A stretch of DNA of 64,000 nt from Piliocolobus tephrosceles (taxonomy: Eukaryota > Chordata > Mammalia > Primates > Cercopithecidae). Each line of letters opens with the position of its first letter. Position 1 is the stretch's first letter. A program made the translations under genes and the position numbers. The DNA lies in assembly GCF_002776525.5 (NCBI RefSeq), contig NC_045452.1, forward strand, positions 27,499,636 through 27,563,635, given 5' to 3'. Positions 23,220-33,859 of the stretch are shown here, one piece after another. The notes beneath the pieces are model-generated. The model saw only the letters and a list, made by a program, of their open reading frames with translations. It did no database searches and was not told the DNA's origin.

Positions 23220-23700
23220 AGGTGAGGAGGCGAAAGCCCGGGGATCCGCACCTGCCCAGGTGGACCCCGCGGCTGCGTGGCGCCTGCGCTCGGACCCACC
23301 TGCGCTAGGCCGCACCTCCCCGGGCGCCCAGCAGGTGGCGGTGCGCGGCCTCGAATGGCGGCTGGCAGGGCCGGGACGCGGCGGCTCCTCGCCCGGTGCG
23401 TTTCCTCCTCCAGCACTGTCTCACCCTGCTCCATACTGTCCTGCTGAACCGCCTGCCCTCTTTTCGCCCTGCCCCCGCCTCCGCAATGCGCCCCCTTCCC
23501 TTCTGTGGTCCCCTTACGGTCGGCAATGTCCCCGAATGGGGCTCCCAACACAGCCTGGGGACGCCGCCGAACTCCGTGGACTACCCGCTGTGAGCGCCCC
23601 GGGGGCGGGAGAGGCCGAGGCGCTGGTGGCTCTGGGCGTCCCACCCCGGGAGTGAGTGTCTCAGCCCCCGCCCCAGGCAGGGTCGAGTCCGCATCGACGT
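23220..23700. promoter_or_regulatory. CpG-island-like block with a CTCF core motif
   Basis: Dense in CpG (for example GCGTGGCGCCTGCGCTCGGA, GCGGTGCGCGG, GGGACGCGGCGG), which is rare in intergenic primate DNA outside islands and young Alus. CCAGCAGGTGGCGG at 23328-23341 matches the CTCF core consensus CCASYAGRKGGCRS at every position. There is no ATXN10 exon here. It may be an orphan promoter, a non-coding RNA start or an insulator. The open frames on both strands look like by-products of the GC content. Confidence 0.55.
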
Positions 23701-24547
23701 CTCAGGACGCCTGCAGACCTGGAACTCCTGCCTGTCGCCCTCTACCCTCCAGATTGTGAGCGAATATCTCTCCCACTTTAATGCCCTCCACCACATAGCA
23801 AGGCACACGGTGGAGTGTGCTGTTTGGGGTTGATGACACTGAAGGAATAAAACAAGAAACCTTTTAAACGTACACAACCCTGACAAGGAAACTTGTTCAA
23901 AACCAATCATTGCGTTCATCATAAAAGTAAAGAAAGCAAGGAGGTGTGTGTCCACGCACAGGGTAAATGTGGGCTGGGTGTGGGGTCCTGACTTGGAGAG
24001 GGTTTGAGGGCAGTATCAACTCGCATTGCATTGTGAGGGAGGCCTTGGCAGGGCACGGGGAGAGGCCAGAGAGCCTCCCAGGTGCAGGGCAAGGCATTGG
24101 CTATTGCTTGGGGGCAGAAACAGACACCTGTGGAGCAATGAGAGGCTTCTGGCTGCAGAGGGGCAGCCGGGAGACCTGCCCCAACCCTCTTCCCGCCCTG
24201 GGTCTTGTTTCCTGACATCCCAGGTCGTGTACAAATGTCTCCTCTCCCAGAAGCCGAGGTTAAAAAATGGTCGAACCATTAATTACTTAACAGTTTGTTC
24301 GGACAGTACTGTCTGCAGCAGTGGGGTTTTTACGCAGCATAAAAATACCAGAAAACAAAGTTGGAAAGCGAGGGCCACTCAGGATGACCGTCCACCCGTG
24401 GCTCATGGTCCAGGTCATTGAGATGTATGACCCTCCTGAGACAGCAGATGGCAGAGGTGCTTGTGCCTTTGGTTAGTGGGGAGTGGGTGGAATGTGGCTA
24501 TGTTTTGGTTGTGGGGTGAACTTGTCAACAGTGTGATCATAATCATG
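23701..24547. other. Single-copy stretch
   Basis: About 850 bases after the GC-rich block. No repeat or coding exon is recognised. Confidence 0.4.
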
Positions 24548-24559
24548 GCTAACAGGTTA

Positions 24560-24866
24560 TTTTTTTTTTCTTTTTTTTTTTTTGAGATGGTGTCTCGCTC
24601 TGTTGCCCAGGCTGGAGTGCAATGGCATAATATCAGCTCACTGCAACCTCCACCTCCTGGGTTCAAGGGATTCTCCTGCCTCAGCCTCCCGAGTAGCTGG
24701 GATTACAAGTGCCTACCACCAGGCCTGGCTAATTTTTGTATTTTTAGTAGAGACGAGGTTTCACCATGTTGTCCAGGCTGGTCTCGAACTCCTGACCTCA
24801 GGTGATCCACCCGCCTCGGCCTCCCAAAGTGCTGGGATTACAGGAGTGAGCCACCATGCCAGGCTA
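24560..24866 (-). mobile_element. AluS, antisense
   Basis: The target-site duplication GCTAACAGGTTA / GCTAACAGGTAA is at 24548-24559 and 24867-24878. Confidence 0.95.
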
Positions 24867-24878
24867 GCTAACAGGTAA

Positions 24879-25110
24879 TGAGCACTCGCCAGCCACCATC
24901 TCATACCCTCTCGCTGAATGCTCACAGTGACCCAAAGGGGTGACCCTGTCACCATCGTCCATCCCATCTTTCAGAAGTGGACACTGAGTCATGCTGAAGT
25001 TATATAATATGCACTCAGGTCACGTGGTTGGTAGCATCTGAGGCAGGCATCTGGACACAGGCGGCTTGACTCCGGAGCTCCTCTCAACCACAAGCTGGTA
25101 TCGACAAGCC
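24879..25110 (+). mobile_element. MIR SINE
   Basis: Order of MIR blocks: TGAGCACTCGCCAGCCACCA opening, GCTCACAGTGACCC middle, TTTCAGAAGTGGACACTGAG core, CAGGTCACGTGGTTGGTAGC end. A second MIR follows at 25250-25400. Confidence 0.65.
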
Positions 25111-25249
25111 TCCACCATGAAGGTCCTGAATGATACAAATAAAATAGCATTTGAAGGAGAGTGATCTCCTTGGACGCAGACCAAGTGGCCCATTTGGCAG
25201 TGGGTATGTACGAAGAAGCTAGGACAACTATTTGCTAGCTTGCTAGAAT

Positions 25250-25400
25250 GTCATCGTTTGCGAAGTATCTTCATATACATAATCATATCTGATTCTCCCA
25301 GCAGCCCTGTGTGCTGGGCAAAGCAGATATTAGCAAACCCATTTTACAGATGAGGAAAGTGAGTCTCGGAGGCTGTTGAGTGGCTGGCCTGGAAGCTGGT
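25250..25400 (+). mobile_element. MIR SINE, second copy
   Basis: CCCAGCAGCCCTGTGTGCTG followed by CCCATTTTACAGATGAGGAA, the classic MIR core. It ends just before arm A of the inverted repeat. Confidence 0.75.
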
Positions 25401-25427
25401 AGCTTCCTGGCAGCTTTGGAAGCTGCA

Positions 25428-25566
25428 GTCAGGTAGTGGGATTTCAGAGTGCAGTTGGAACCTTCGAGTGATGACAAGGCCCGGGGTAGGGGTGGCCATG
25501 GTGGAACGGAGGTGAAGGTCACCACCCAGGAGGTGTGGAAAGAGCTGTGCAGCGCTGGCAGCCCCC
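25428..25566 (-). repeat. Inverted repeat, arm A
   Basis: 139-bp segment whose complement matches 26292-26430 at roughly 85% by eye. This includes a perfect 30-base block (25447-25476 against 26382-26411) and a perfect ~16-base block at the outer end. It belongs to no repeat family I recognise. Confidence 0.85.
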
Positions 25567-26291
25567 GGACACCTCGTGCACCTGAGCTGGGGCTGGCCTG
25601 GAACCAGCACAGTCAGGCACCTGCTGTGGGTCAGGCCTGTCGGTAGCTAGTTTCAACCACTCTTCATGATTTATCTCACTTTATCTCCCTCTCCTCAGCC
25701 ATGCTTTCCAACTTTGTTTTCTGTTATTTTCCTCCACTTACTGAGGCTGAGTGCTGTGACTTGTGTGAAAGCGTGACTGGCAGAGCCTACAACTGTCTGC
25801 CTACGATGTTGTTATTTCTGTCCCTCTCCGAGGGCCTCTTCTCGGCTGATGTCCTCTGCACACTTGCCCACCGTGGAATCCAGCCCGCTTCTCAAGCCTC
25901 ACTGTTTAGATTTGCGATGCCAGTTCCTGGGGATGGTTTTAGCTCTGAAAATGGAAAGAAGGACACTTAGCTTAGAAATGTTATGGATGAAATAATTCTT
26001 GAGGATTTGTAATAGACTCTGGGGGCGGGGAGGAGCCGAACCAGCGAAGAAGAAGAGGAAATGAGTGACATAAAAATTGGGGGCTTGGGAAGACAATGAT
26101 AGGGTGGTTTAAAAAGGGAAGGATTTGGTATAAAGAAAATAAGTCCTGTTCAGTAATGTTTGGTGGTGGTGAGATACTGCTCATAGGGTAGACAGAAGCA
26201 GGAAGTGAGGGTGAGAGGTAAGGACCACAGAAGCACACCTGTGAGTCATCGGGGGATGCATGGAACCCAGAAACCATGCACGTAAAGCCTT
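25567..26291. other. Spacer between inverted repeat arms
   Basis: 725 bases, apparently single-copy. No gene is recognised. The arms could fold back with this as the loop. Confidence 0.45.
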
Positions 26292-26430
26292 GGGGGGCTG
26301 CCAGCGCTGGGCCACCCTTCCCACACCTCCTGGGCAGTGACCTTCACCTCCGCTCACTGTGGCCACCCACGCCCTGGGCCCTGTCATCACTCGAAGGTTC
26401 CAACTGCACTCCGAGATCCCACTCCCTGAC
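26292..26430 (+). repeat. Inverted repeat, arm B
   Basis: Complementary partner of 25428-25566. Beyond the matched part (to ~26,900) the sequence is pyrimidine- and C-rich single-copy DNA, with no recognised gene. Confidence 0.85.
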
Positions 26431-26927
26431 CACTTCCGACACTGCCAGGCCTCTCACGCCTCCATCCCATCACACCCCCGACCTCGTCCTGATCTCAGCT
26501 CCCTGCACTTTCCTGTGGACACCAGCCACCCCGGGTCCCCATCTCTAGGCCTCCAGACCACAGTGGACATTATCCCAGCCACCCTCTTCCCAGCGCCCTC
26601 ACATGCCTGGCCCTTTTGTCCTTCCGCCCTGCTCATCCGCAACACTCAAGCCAGGGATTTACACAGCACCTGTCTCCGCCACCCCATGCTAGCCTCCGCG
26701 CTCTGATGGGAGAGAGCCCACACCAAGGATATTTGGTGCCTGCAAAGCCATGGTACCCGGAGGCAGCTGCTTGCTCTGTGCCCTCCGCCTCCTCCTCTCC
26801 CCAGCATGTATTCCACATAGGTGACATATTTTCCGGCAGATGGCTCTGCCTTCTAGTTCACAAAGAAACAGGGCAGGGCACAGGCATGGACGCCCAGGGT
26901 GCTGTGCTCCCCTACCTAGAAATGCAT

Positions 26928-27230
26928 ATTCTTTCTTTCTTTTTTTTTTTTTAGATGGAGTCTCGCCCTGTTGCCCAGGCTGGAGTGCAGGATCACCATC
27001 TTGGCTCACTGCAACCTCTATCTCCCAGAATCAAGTGATTCTCCTGCCTCAGCCTCCCGAGTAACTGGGATTACAGGTACCTGCCACCACCCCCAGCTAA
27101 TTTTTGTATTTTTAGTACAGATGGGGTTTCACCATGTTGGCCAGGCTGGTCTTGAACTCCTGGCCTTGTGATCTGCCCACCTCGGCCTCCCAAAGTGCTG
27201 GGATTACAGGTATGAGCCACCACACCGGCC
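26928..27230 (-). mobile_element. AluS, antisense
   Basis: The target-site duplication TAGAAATGCAT / TAGAAATACAT is at 26917-26927 and 27231-27241. A short gap follows GGAGTGCAG in the right arm. Confidence 0.95.
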
Positions 27231-27239
27231 TAGAAATAC

Positions 27240-27410
27240 ATTTTCTGTGTGTGACCACCATGCCAAGTGCTTTGTGGCTATGTCATCTCATTCATCCTTG
27301 CGCCAACCCCCCATTATTCTCATTTTGCAGGTAGGGAACCTGGGGCTCAGTGAGATGGAGTGACTTTGACCTCCCTGATGTTCCACAGGCAGCAGGTAGG
27401 AAAACGAGGC
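27240..27410 (+). mobile_element. MIR SINE
   Basis: GCCAAGTGCTTTGTGGCTAT, TCATCTCATTCATCCTTGCG, then CATTTTGCAGGTAGGGAACC: the MIR block order. Confidence 0.65.
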
Positions 27411-27439
27411 TGCGGGGTTTCACATGTGTGCCCTGACTC

Positions 27440-27575
27440 CACAGAGCCAGGTATCAGGCTTGGTGCCAAGACTAGAACCACAAGCTGGATAGACGACGTT
27501 CCTACCCTCATGAAGCATATGTTTTAGGACAGACAGGCAACAAACAAGGAGATGAGTGACTCCACTGAATAATTA
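27440..27575 (-). mobile_element. L2-type fragment, antisense
   Basis: CTACCCTCATGAAGCATATG followed by GACAGACAGGCAACAAACAA, the complement-side pattern of the L2 3' region. From 27576 to 27906 nothing is recognised. Confidence 0.45.
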
Positions 27576-27918
27576 CAGACTGTGTAGGTGTTGGCAAAGG
27601 GAGATGCAGAGTTCAATGACCCAGAATGCAGAGCACACTGACTTAGGTGTGGGGTCAGTGGAGACCCCAGCAGGTGAGTCACGTCCTGTCTTGCTAGCCA
27701 CCTGTTCCTTGCTATCCACCTTCACCTGTTCAAGGGCGGTGCACTCACTTGTGCTCAGGATGCCAGCGTTAGCAAAGCATCTCACCCTCACTGTGGACAA
27801 GCAGCCTTGGTATAGATGATGAGCTTAGGGGACTGAGGCCTAGAGGTAGAGAGGTTGTAGGCGTATTTTTGGGGTCAATCATCTACAGAAGAAATGAGTC
27901 CTTATAGAGAAAACCAGG

Positions 27919-28217
27919 GGCCAGGCGCAGTGGCTCATGCCTGTAATCCCAACACTTTGGAAGGCTAAGGTAGGCAAATCGCCTGAGGTCAGGAGTTCGA
28001 GACCAGCCTGGCCAACATGGTGAAACCCCATCTGCACTAAAAATACAAAAATCAGCCGGGGGCGGTGGCGGGTGCCTGTAATCCCAGCTACCTGGGAGGC
28101 TGAAGTGGAAGAATCACTTGAATCTGGGAGATAGAGGCTGCAGTGAGCCAAGATGGTGCCACTGCACTGCAGCCTATGCAACAGAGCAAGACTCCATCTA
28201 AAAAAAAAAAAAAAGAG
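27919..28217 (+). mobile_element. AluS, sense
   Basis: Flanked by GAGAAAACCAGG on the left (27907-27918) and GAGAAAAAACCAGGG on the right, an imperfect target-site duplication. The tail is A-rich with GAGA. Confidence 0.94.
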
Positions 28218-28239
28218 AGAGAGAAAAAACCAGGGTTTG

Positions 28240-28985
28240 GGTCACCAGCCTTGGATGGGTACCTCAGCTGGGTCCCTCCATCTTTGGATGATGGCGTGGG
28301 CCACAATGGAGGCAGGTTAGTTTGATTCCTGTCAGCAAATAGTCAGTGAGCATCTTGTCCCAGCTGGGACTCCCTAGGACGTGGGGGATAGAGGATTTGG
28401 GCATAGGAAATTTATTGGGAAGTTCTCTTGGGATCACAGTGGAGAGTAAAGGAAGTGGGATTGGGCAGGGGGAGAAGCTAAATGTTTGATGGTGACAGTG
28501 GGCGATCAGTTTTAGTGAGTGGCTGTCCGTGTTGGTGGGCTCATGCATGGCTTCAATCCCTGCCACTGTAGCCAATCGATTCATGAGAACATTGTGTCCA
28601 CTCCATGGGGACCAAGGACAAAGGCTGGTGGCTAATGCCATTGTTGGTTGTTGAATGCCACTTCCGTATTGGTCACTCTCCAGCACGCATGAAACTGTGA
28701 TACAAAGAATTTTTTTTTTCTTGTTGCCCATTCTCTTCGTTCATTCACACCTTCTTTCTCCTCAAGATCGTCTGATTCCCAATCTTCAGGCTTCTGACCA
28801 GGCTATCTGCCACTGCTCACAAATCTATATAAACTCCAACCTTGGGCCACCTCTCTTTTGTTGTGAAATAGATGACCAGCCCACCGCTTGGAGCTCTGTC
28901 CCTTAAGATTTCAACTTATAGCTGCTTTCAAAGCCATCCCCAGATGGGGCTGCAATCCAGCCACATTCCGCTTTTGGCCTGTGCC
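28240..28985. other. Unassigned old sequence, possibly LTR-derived
   Basis: 750 bases with the look of an old interspersed element (for example GAGAACATTGTGTCCACTCC at about 28586-28605, TTGGTCACTCTCCAGCACGC at about 28669). I cannot name the family. No intact frame of note. Confidence 0.3.
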
Positions 28986-28989
28986 CGTG

Positions 28990-29382
28990 TACCGAGTGTG
29001 GTCAGCAGAACAGTCTCCCAAGGAGGCCCCAATCCTAAGTCCTCGCACCTGTAAATATGTTAAATTACATGGCAGGGGTGGATTCAGGTTGCTCATCAGC
29101 TGATCTTGAAGTGGGAGATTATCCTAAATTATCTGGGTGGTCCCAATGTAATCACAGGGATCTTATAAAAAAAAGGAGAAAGGAAAGTTCATGTTAGAGA
29201 GAAAGGAGGTGTGATAATGAAAGTAAAGAACCAGAAGGATGGCAGCGTGAGACAGGATGGCAGCCCTGTGTGGCTGGCTTTGAAACTGGAGGAAGAAGCC
29301 ATGAGCCAAGGAGTGTGGACTCCTCTAAAGGTAGAAAAAACAGGGAAACATCCTCCCCTAGAGTCTCCAGAAGGAGCTGATG
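28990..29382 (+). mobile_element. MaLR/MLT-type LTR, left part
   Basis: Typical MaLR-like blocks: GGAGATTATCCTAAATTATC (about 29115), GGTCCCAATGTAATCACAGG, GGATCTTATAAA, then AAGAAGCCATGAGCCAAGG. It is split by the Alu at 29383-29677 and resumes at 29691. The family name is by resemblance only. Confidence 0.6.
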
Positions 29383-29677
29383 GGCCAGGCGCGGTGGCTC
29401 ACACCGGTAATCCCAACACTTTGGGAGGCCGAGGTGGTGGTTCACCTAAGGTCAGGAGTTCGAGACCAGCCTGGCCAACATGGCGAAACCCCATCTCTAC
29501 TAAAAATACAAAAGTTAGCTGGGTGTGATGGCACGTGCCTGTAGTCCCAATTACTCAGGAAGCTGAGGCAGGAGAATCGCTTGAACTTGGGAGGCAGCAG
29601 TTGCGGTGAGCCAGTCGCACCATTGCTTTCCAGCCTGGGTGATAGAGTGAGACTCCATCTCAAGAAAAAAAAAAAAA
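29383..29677 (+). mobile_element. AluS inserted in the LTR
   Basis: The target-site duplication AAGGAGCTGATG at 29371-29382 is repeated directly after the A-tail (about 29678-29689). Confidence 0.96.
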
Positions 29678-29822
29678 AAGGAGCTGATGGACACCTTGAT
29701 TTTAGCCCAGTGAGACCCATTTCTGTCTTCTGAACCGCAGGACAGTGAGATATTAAATGTGTGTTATTTTAAGTCACTAAATTTGTGAGTATTTGTTACT
29801 GCACCACCAGGAACTAATACAC
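29678..29822 (+). mobile_element. MaLR/MLT-type LTR, right part
   Basis: Resumes at GGACACCTTGATTTTAGCCC. The end reads TAAGTCACTAAATTTGTGAG and GAACTAATACA, as in the 3' end of such LTRs. 29823-30180 is single-copy with nothing recognised. Confidence 0.6.
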
Positions 29823-30191
29823 CAAGCAATTCCATCTATGAATCAAGCCTGCTTTTTTTCCTTCTTCCTGTGATCCTAAGGCACTCCCATCTGGTGGCCA
29901 CAGGTGTGAGCTTAGGGACACATACCAGTGCAACGGAGGTGGATGACGTGAGTTTGGGCCACTGGCTTGTGTGACGTGCTTTTGCCCTCTGGCCTTGCCA
30001 GTTCTCAGTCCTGGATGTGCCACTTCCGTCCTCTGGTGAATTGCTGCAGCACCTGCCAGGGTGTGATAGAATCAGGCTTGTGATGCACGGTACTGGTCAC
30101 ATGGACACTTGACATCATGGTCAGGGTCTCCATATCTACCAGGGCTCGGTAGCATGCCAGGAGCTTGTTTCCTTTAAAAGTTTGCTGACTG

Positions 30192-30489
30192 GGGCTGGGC
30201 ACAGTGGCTCATGTCTGTAATCCCAGCAATTTGGGAGGCCGAGGCAGGCAGATCACTTGAGGTCAGGAGTTCGAGACGAGCCTGGCCAACATGGTGAAAT
30301 CCCGTCTCTACTAAAAATATAAAAATTAGCCGGGCACAGTGGCACATGCCTGTAATCCCAGCCACCCCAGAGGCTGAGGCGGGAGAATCATTTGAACCTG
30401 GAAGGCGGAGGCTACAGTGAGCCGAGATTGCACCACTGCACTCCAGCCTGGGCGACAGAGCGAGACTCTTATCTCAAAAATAAAAGAAT
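30192..30489 (+). mobile_element. AluS, sense
   Basis: The target-site duplication TTTGCTGACTG is at 30181-30191 and 30490-30500. Confidence 0.95.
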
Positions 30490-30500
30490 TTTGCTGACTG

Positions 30501-31301
30501 TTGGTAAATTTACTCAGTGGCACAATCAAGGCATTTTGGAGCACTTCCATCACCCCTACTAGTTTTTCCATTGGTGGTCTATTTGCAGTGTGTCCTGTGG
30601 TCATTTGCCAAATATCCCTGTTCCTACTCCCAGCTCCAGGCAAATACAAATCTACTGCTTGCCTGTATCATTTTTGGTCTTTTCTAGAGATTTCATATAA
30701 ATGTAATCATATACTACGTAGTCTTTTTTGTCTGCTGTCTTTCCTTTATCATAATGCTTTTTAGGTATATCCATGTCGTAGGTATCTCCCCACACTGACA
30801 GTCAGAACTGCAATGTCTCCTAGCCCTGCGTGAGCCCCGGGAATTGTGAAGGTTACAGTTCCCTGACAGTTGTTCTTTGTCTTGTTCTGTGGACTCTCCC
30901 CCAGTGCATGCACAGTTTAATATTTAGTCCAAGACCCAAGCAGATGCCTATCTGATTTCTGGAGTTCATTCTCTGCGAAGCTCCCACCTCCGGAAATTCC
31001 AGCCGCTTCGATTTGCAATCTGTGATCTCTGCCTCCTTAATTCATTGAGATTGTCTTGCTATCCTGAGCCCCTGCTTTCTGTGCTGTGATGTGGAACGTG
31101 AGTCCAGGCAGAAAGGCTGGGCGATCAGAAAGATCACCTCGTTTATTTCCTTCTCTCAGAGATCCCAGTCCTATTCTTCCTGTTAATCGATGTCTGAGAA
31201 AGCTTTCTGTTTCCTGTATCTTTTGCCCAGTTTTTTAGTTGTTTGAGGCAAGAGGGCAAGTCTGCCACTAGTTATCCTTCACGACCATTATTATTGTTGG
31301 A
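30501..31301 (-). mobile_element. L1M mosaic, left part
   Basis: 30501-30780 is the complement of an L1M 3' region (TCATATAAATGTAATCATAT). 30790-31300 is a further old L1-like piece (CAGTTTTTTAGTTGTTTGAG, then GGCAAGTCTGCC). Related sequence recurs at 31557-31700, so at least two L1 copies are mixed here. Confidence 0.55.
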
Positions 31302-31556
31302 TTTTTTTTTTTTTTTTGACAGAGTCTCACTATGTCGCCAGGCTGGTGTTCTGTGGCATGATATCGGCTCACTGCAACCTCTGACACCCTGGTTCGAGTA
31401 ATTCTCCTGCCTCAGTCTCCCAAGTAGCTGGGATTACAGGGACGTGCCACCACACCCAGCTAATTTTTGTATTTTTAGTAGAGACAGGGTTTCACCATGT
31501 TGGCCAGGCTGGTCTCGAACTCCTGACCTCAGGTGATCCACCCACCTTGGTCTTCC
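31302..31556 (-). mobile_element. AluS, antisense, 5'-truncated
   Basis: Has T-tract and body but stops at CACCTTGGTCTTCC, lacking the last ~40 bases of the element's 5' end. Confidence 0.9.
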
Positions 31557-31892
31557 ATGTTATCACTATAGTTTTGTCTTTTCTATAATTCCGTATAAAT
31601 GAAGTTATACAGTACACAGTCTCTTGTACTTGATGCCCTTCATTTAGTATGATGTTTTTGAGACTCACCCACATTTTTGCATGTGTTAGTATTTTGTTTC
31701 TTTTTATTGCTGCACAGCATTTTATTATATGGCTGTATCACAATTTGCTTGCCCATTCACCAGGTGATGGACATTTGAGTTGCTTCTGTTTGGGGCTGTT
31801 ACGAATAATGTTACTGGAAGGATTCACATACATGTTTTGTGTGGACATATGTGGAAATGCTGGGACATGTTGTAAATGTATGGTTAGCTTTT
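31557..31892 (-). mobile_element. L1M fragment
   Basis: Complement of the L1M region with TTTTTATTGCTGCACAGCAT (about 31699) and CCATTCACCAGGTGATGGAC (about 31754). It continues after two Alus to about 32,680. Confidence 0.7.
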
Positions 31893-32183
31893 GTTTTTCT
31901 TGAGACAAGGCCTCACTCTGTCATGCAGGCTGGAGTGCAGTGGTGCCATGATAACACACTATAACCTCAAACTCCTGGGCTCAAGCAATTGTCTTGCCTC
32001 AGCTTCCCGAGTAGCTGGGACTACAGGTGTGCACTACCACGCCCAGCTCATTTGTTAATTTTTTTGTAGAGACAGAGTCTCCCTATGTTACCCAGGCTGA
32101 TCTTGAACTCCTGGGCTCAAATAATCCTCCTGTCTTGGCCTCCCAAAGTGCTGGGATTGCAGGTGTGAGTCAATGTGCCTGGC
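31893..32183 (-). mobile_element. AluJ inserted in L1
   Basis: Diverged antisense Alu (CTATAACCTCAAACTCCTGG state). It ends AATGTGCCTGGCA. Confidence 0.9.
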
Positions 32184-32279
32184 AATGTTGAGTTTTTAAA
32201 GGTATTGCCATACTGTTTTGCAAAGTGGCCATATCAATTTGCACTCCAACTAGCAATGTATAAGAGTTCCAGTTACTCT
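32184..32279 (-). mobile_element. L1M fragment between two Alus
   Basis: Reads CATACTGTTTTGCAAAGTGG and CTAGCAATGTATAAGAGTTC, the complement of L1 ORF2 near its 3' end. Its last 15 bases are the left copy of the next Alu's target-site duplication. Confidence 0.75.
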
Positions 32280-32575
32280 CGGCCTGGCGCAGTAGCTCGC
32301 GCCTATAATCCCAGCACTTTGGGAGGCCGAGGTGGGTGGGTCACCTGAGGTCAGAAGTTCGAGACCAGCCTGCCTAACATGGTGAAAACCCACCTCTACT
32401 AAAAATACAAAAATTAGCCAGGCGTGATGGTGGGCACCTGTAGTCCCAGCTACTTGGGAGGCTGAAACAGGAGAATCACTTGAACCCGGGAGGTGGAGGT
32501 TGCAGTGAGCCGAGATGGTGCCACGGCACTCCAGCCTAGGCGACAGAGTGAGACTCTGTCTTAAAAAAAAAAAAA
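32280..32575 (+). mobile_element. AluS inserted in L1
   Basis: The target-site duplication AGTTCCAGTTACTCT / AGTTCCATTTACTCT is at 32265-32279 and 32576-32590. Confidence 0.96.
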
Positions 32576-32590
32576 AGTTCCATTTACTCT

Positions 32591-32680
32591 AATCCTCACT
32601 GACACTCATAAACTTTGTTTTTTCTAATGGGTGTGTATTGATAGCTTATTGATTTCCTATTTGAATTAAATTTGCATTTC
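32591..32680 (-). mobile_element. L1M fragment, right end
   Basis: TCACTGACACTCATAAACTT and TCTAATGGGTGTGTATTGAT continue the L1 complement. The element stops where the retroviral remnant begins. Confidence 0.6.
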
Positions 32681-33250
32681 GGTCAAACCCATGTTTCTGG
32701 TAAGACTATCAAAATGTCCGGTATATTCCACTACCTGATGGGCCATTTAAATGTGTATGGACAGATTTCATTCAAATGTCCTCTTCGGTGCCTATTTTCT
32801 GGTTGTAGAAAAGCTTTCCCATGCAAGAGGGCTGATGTTATGACAGTGGCTCATTATGCTCAGTGCTTTCTCTCCAGGTGAAGAAAGCTTTTCATGGTTC
32901 CCTGACTGAGGAAAATCAACCCCTCCACAATCTAGAACCTGAAGACCAGATCTTCTGAGAACATCAGAAATAGACTGTCTTTGCCATCCACGTGACAGCC
33001 AAACTCTGGGACCTTGAACTTTGGGTTCATAATCTCACAACCCAAAAGGTTCCTTCCACACTTCTGGAACTGCACAACCATTGGAAACTTTAAGGTAACG
33101 CTAACCAGGCAAGTGTCTCCCCAGAAGATGATATTCTTGATGTGAACAGCTTTTCCCCAAGATTGTGAATCAAGATTTCTCTACTACCAGGAGACTCTTA
33201 ATCTTTCAAATATTCCCCCCTTGCTTATGCCTCTATAAGCAATAGAAGTG
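32681..33250 (+). pseudogene. Endogenous retrovirus (ERV1/gammaretrovirus-like) pol integrase remnant
   Basis: Translation in shifting + frames resembles parts of a retroviral integrase. Around 32785-32850 it reads LFSGCRKAFPCKRADVMTVA, similar to the start of an integrase core. Around 32890-32940 it reads FHGSLTEENQPLHNLEPED, similar to the integrase C-terminal region. Further scraps follow to about 33180. The stretch between the two, which would carry most of the catalytic core, is missing, and stops and frame changes are frequent. It is a dead fragment with no LTR immediately next to it. The assignment rests on motif resemblance, not a search. Confidence 0.6.
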
Positions 33251-33340
33251 AAGTCGGGGTCAGTTGTGTGCATTCATGGGGTATACTTTTATTTGTGAAG
33301 GATTTTGCAGCCAGTCTTATATACATGGATAACCTCACAG

Positions 33341-33564
33341 TTTGCCTCCCGGGTTCATGCCATTCTCCTGCCTCAGCCTCCCAAGTAGCTGGGACTACAG
33401 GCACCTGCCACCACGCCCGGCTAATTTTTTTTTTTTTTGTATTTTTAATGGAGACGAAGTTTCACTGTGTTAGCCAGGATGGTCTCGATCTCCTGACCTC
33501 GTGATCCGCCTGTCTCGGCCTCCCAAAGTGCTGGGATTACAGGCATGAGCCACCGCACCCGGCC
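33341..33564 (-). mobile_element. AluY, antisense, 3'-truncated
   Basis: Starts inside the right arm at GCCTCCCGGGTTCATGCC with no T-tract, then runs to a full 5' end at GCACCCGGCC. First of four Alus lying nearly back to back in the same orientation. Confidence 0.92.
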
Positions 33565-33859
33565 TGTTTTTGTTTTCAAGATGCAGTCTTGCTTTGTTGC
33601 CCAGGATGGAGTGCAGTTGCGCCATCTCGGCTCACTGCAACCTCTGCCTTCCAGATTCAAGCTATTCTCCTGCCTCAGTCTCTCAAGTAGCTGGGATTAA
33701 AGACATATGCCACCACGCACAAACCATTTTTGTATTTTTGGTAGAGACAGGGTTTCGTCATGTTGGGCCAGGCTGGTCTTGAACTCCTGACCTCAAGTGA
33801 TCTGCCCACCTTGGCCTCCCAAAGTGCTGGGATTATAGGCATGAGCCACAGAGCCCGGC
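33565..33859 (-). mobile_element. AluS, antisense
   Basis: Tail TGTTTTTGTTTTCAAG, end AGAGCCCGGCT. Confidence 0.92.

Noticed and set aside
23102..23655. Open frames of 180 residues (-) and 131 residues (+) in the GC-rich block
   Set aside because: Composition is again a GC by-product; no domain, no splice context. The block is kept as a regulatory candidate only.
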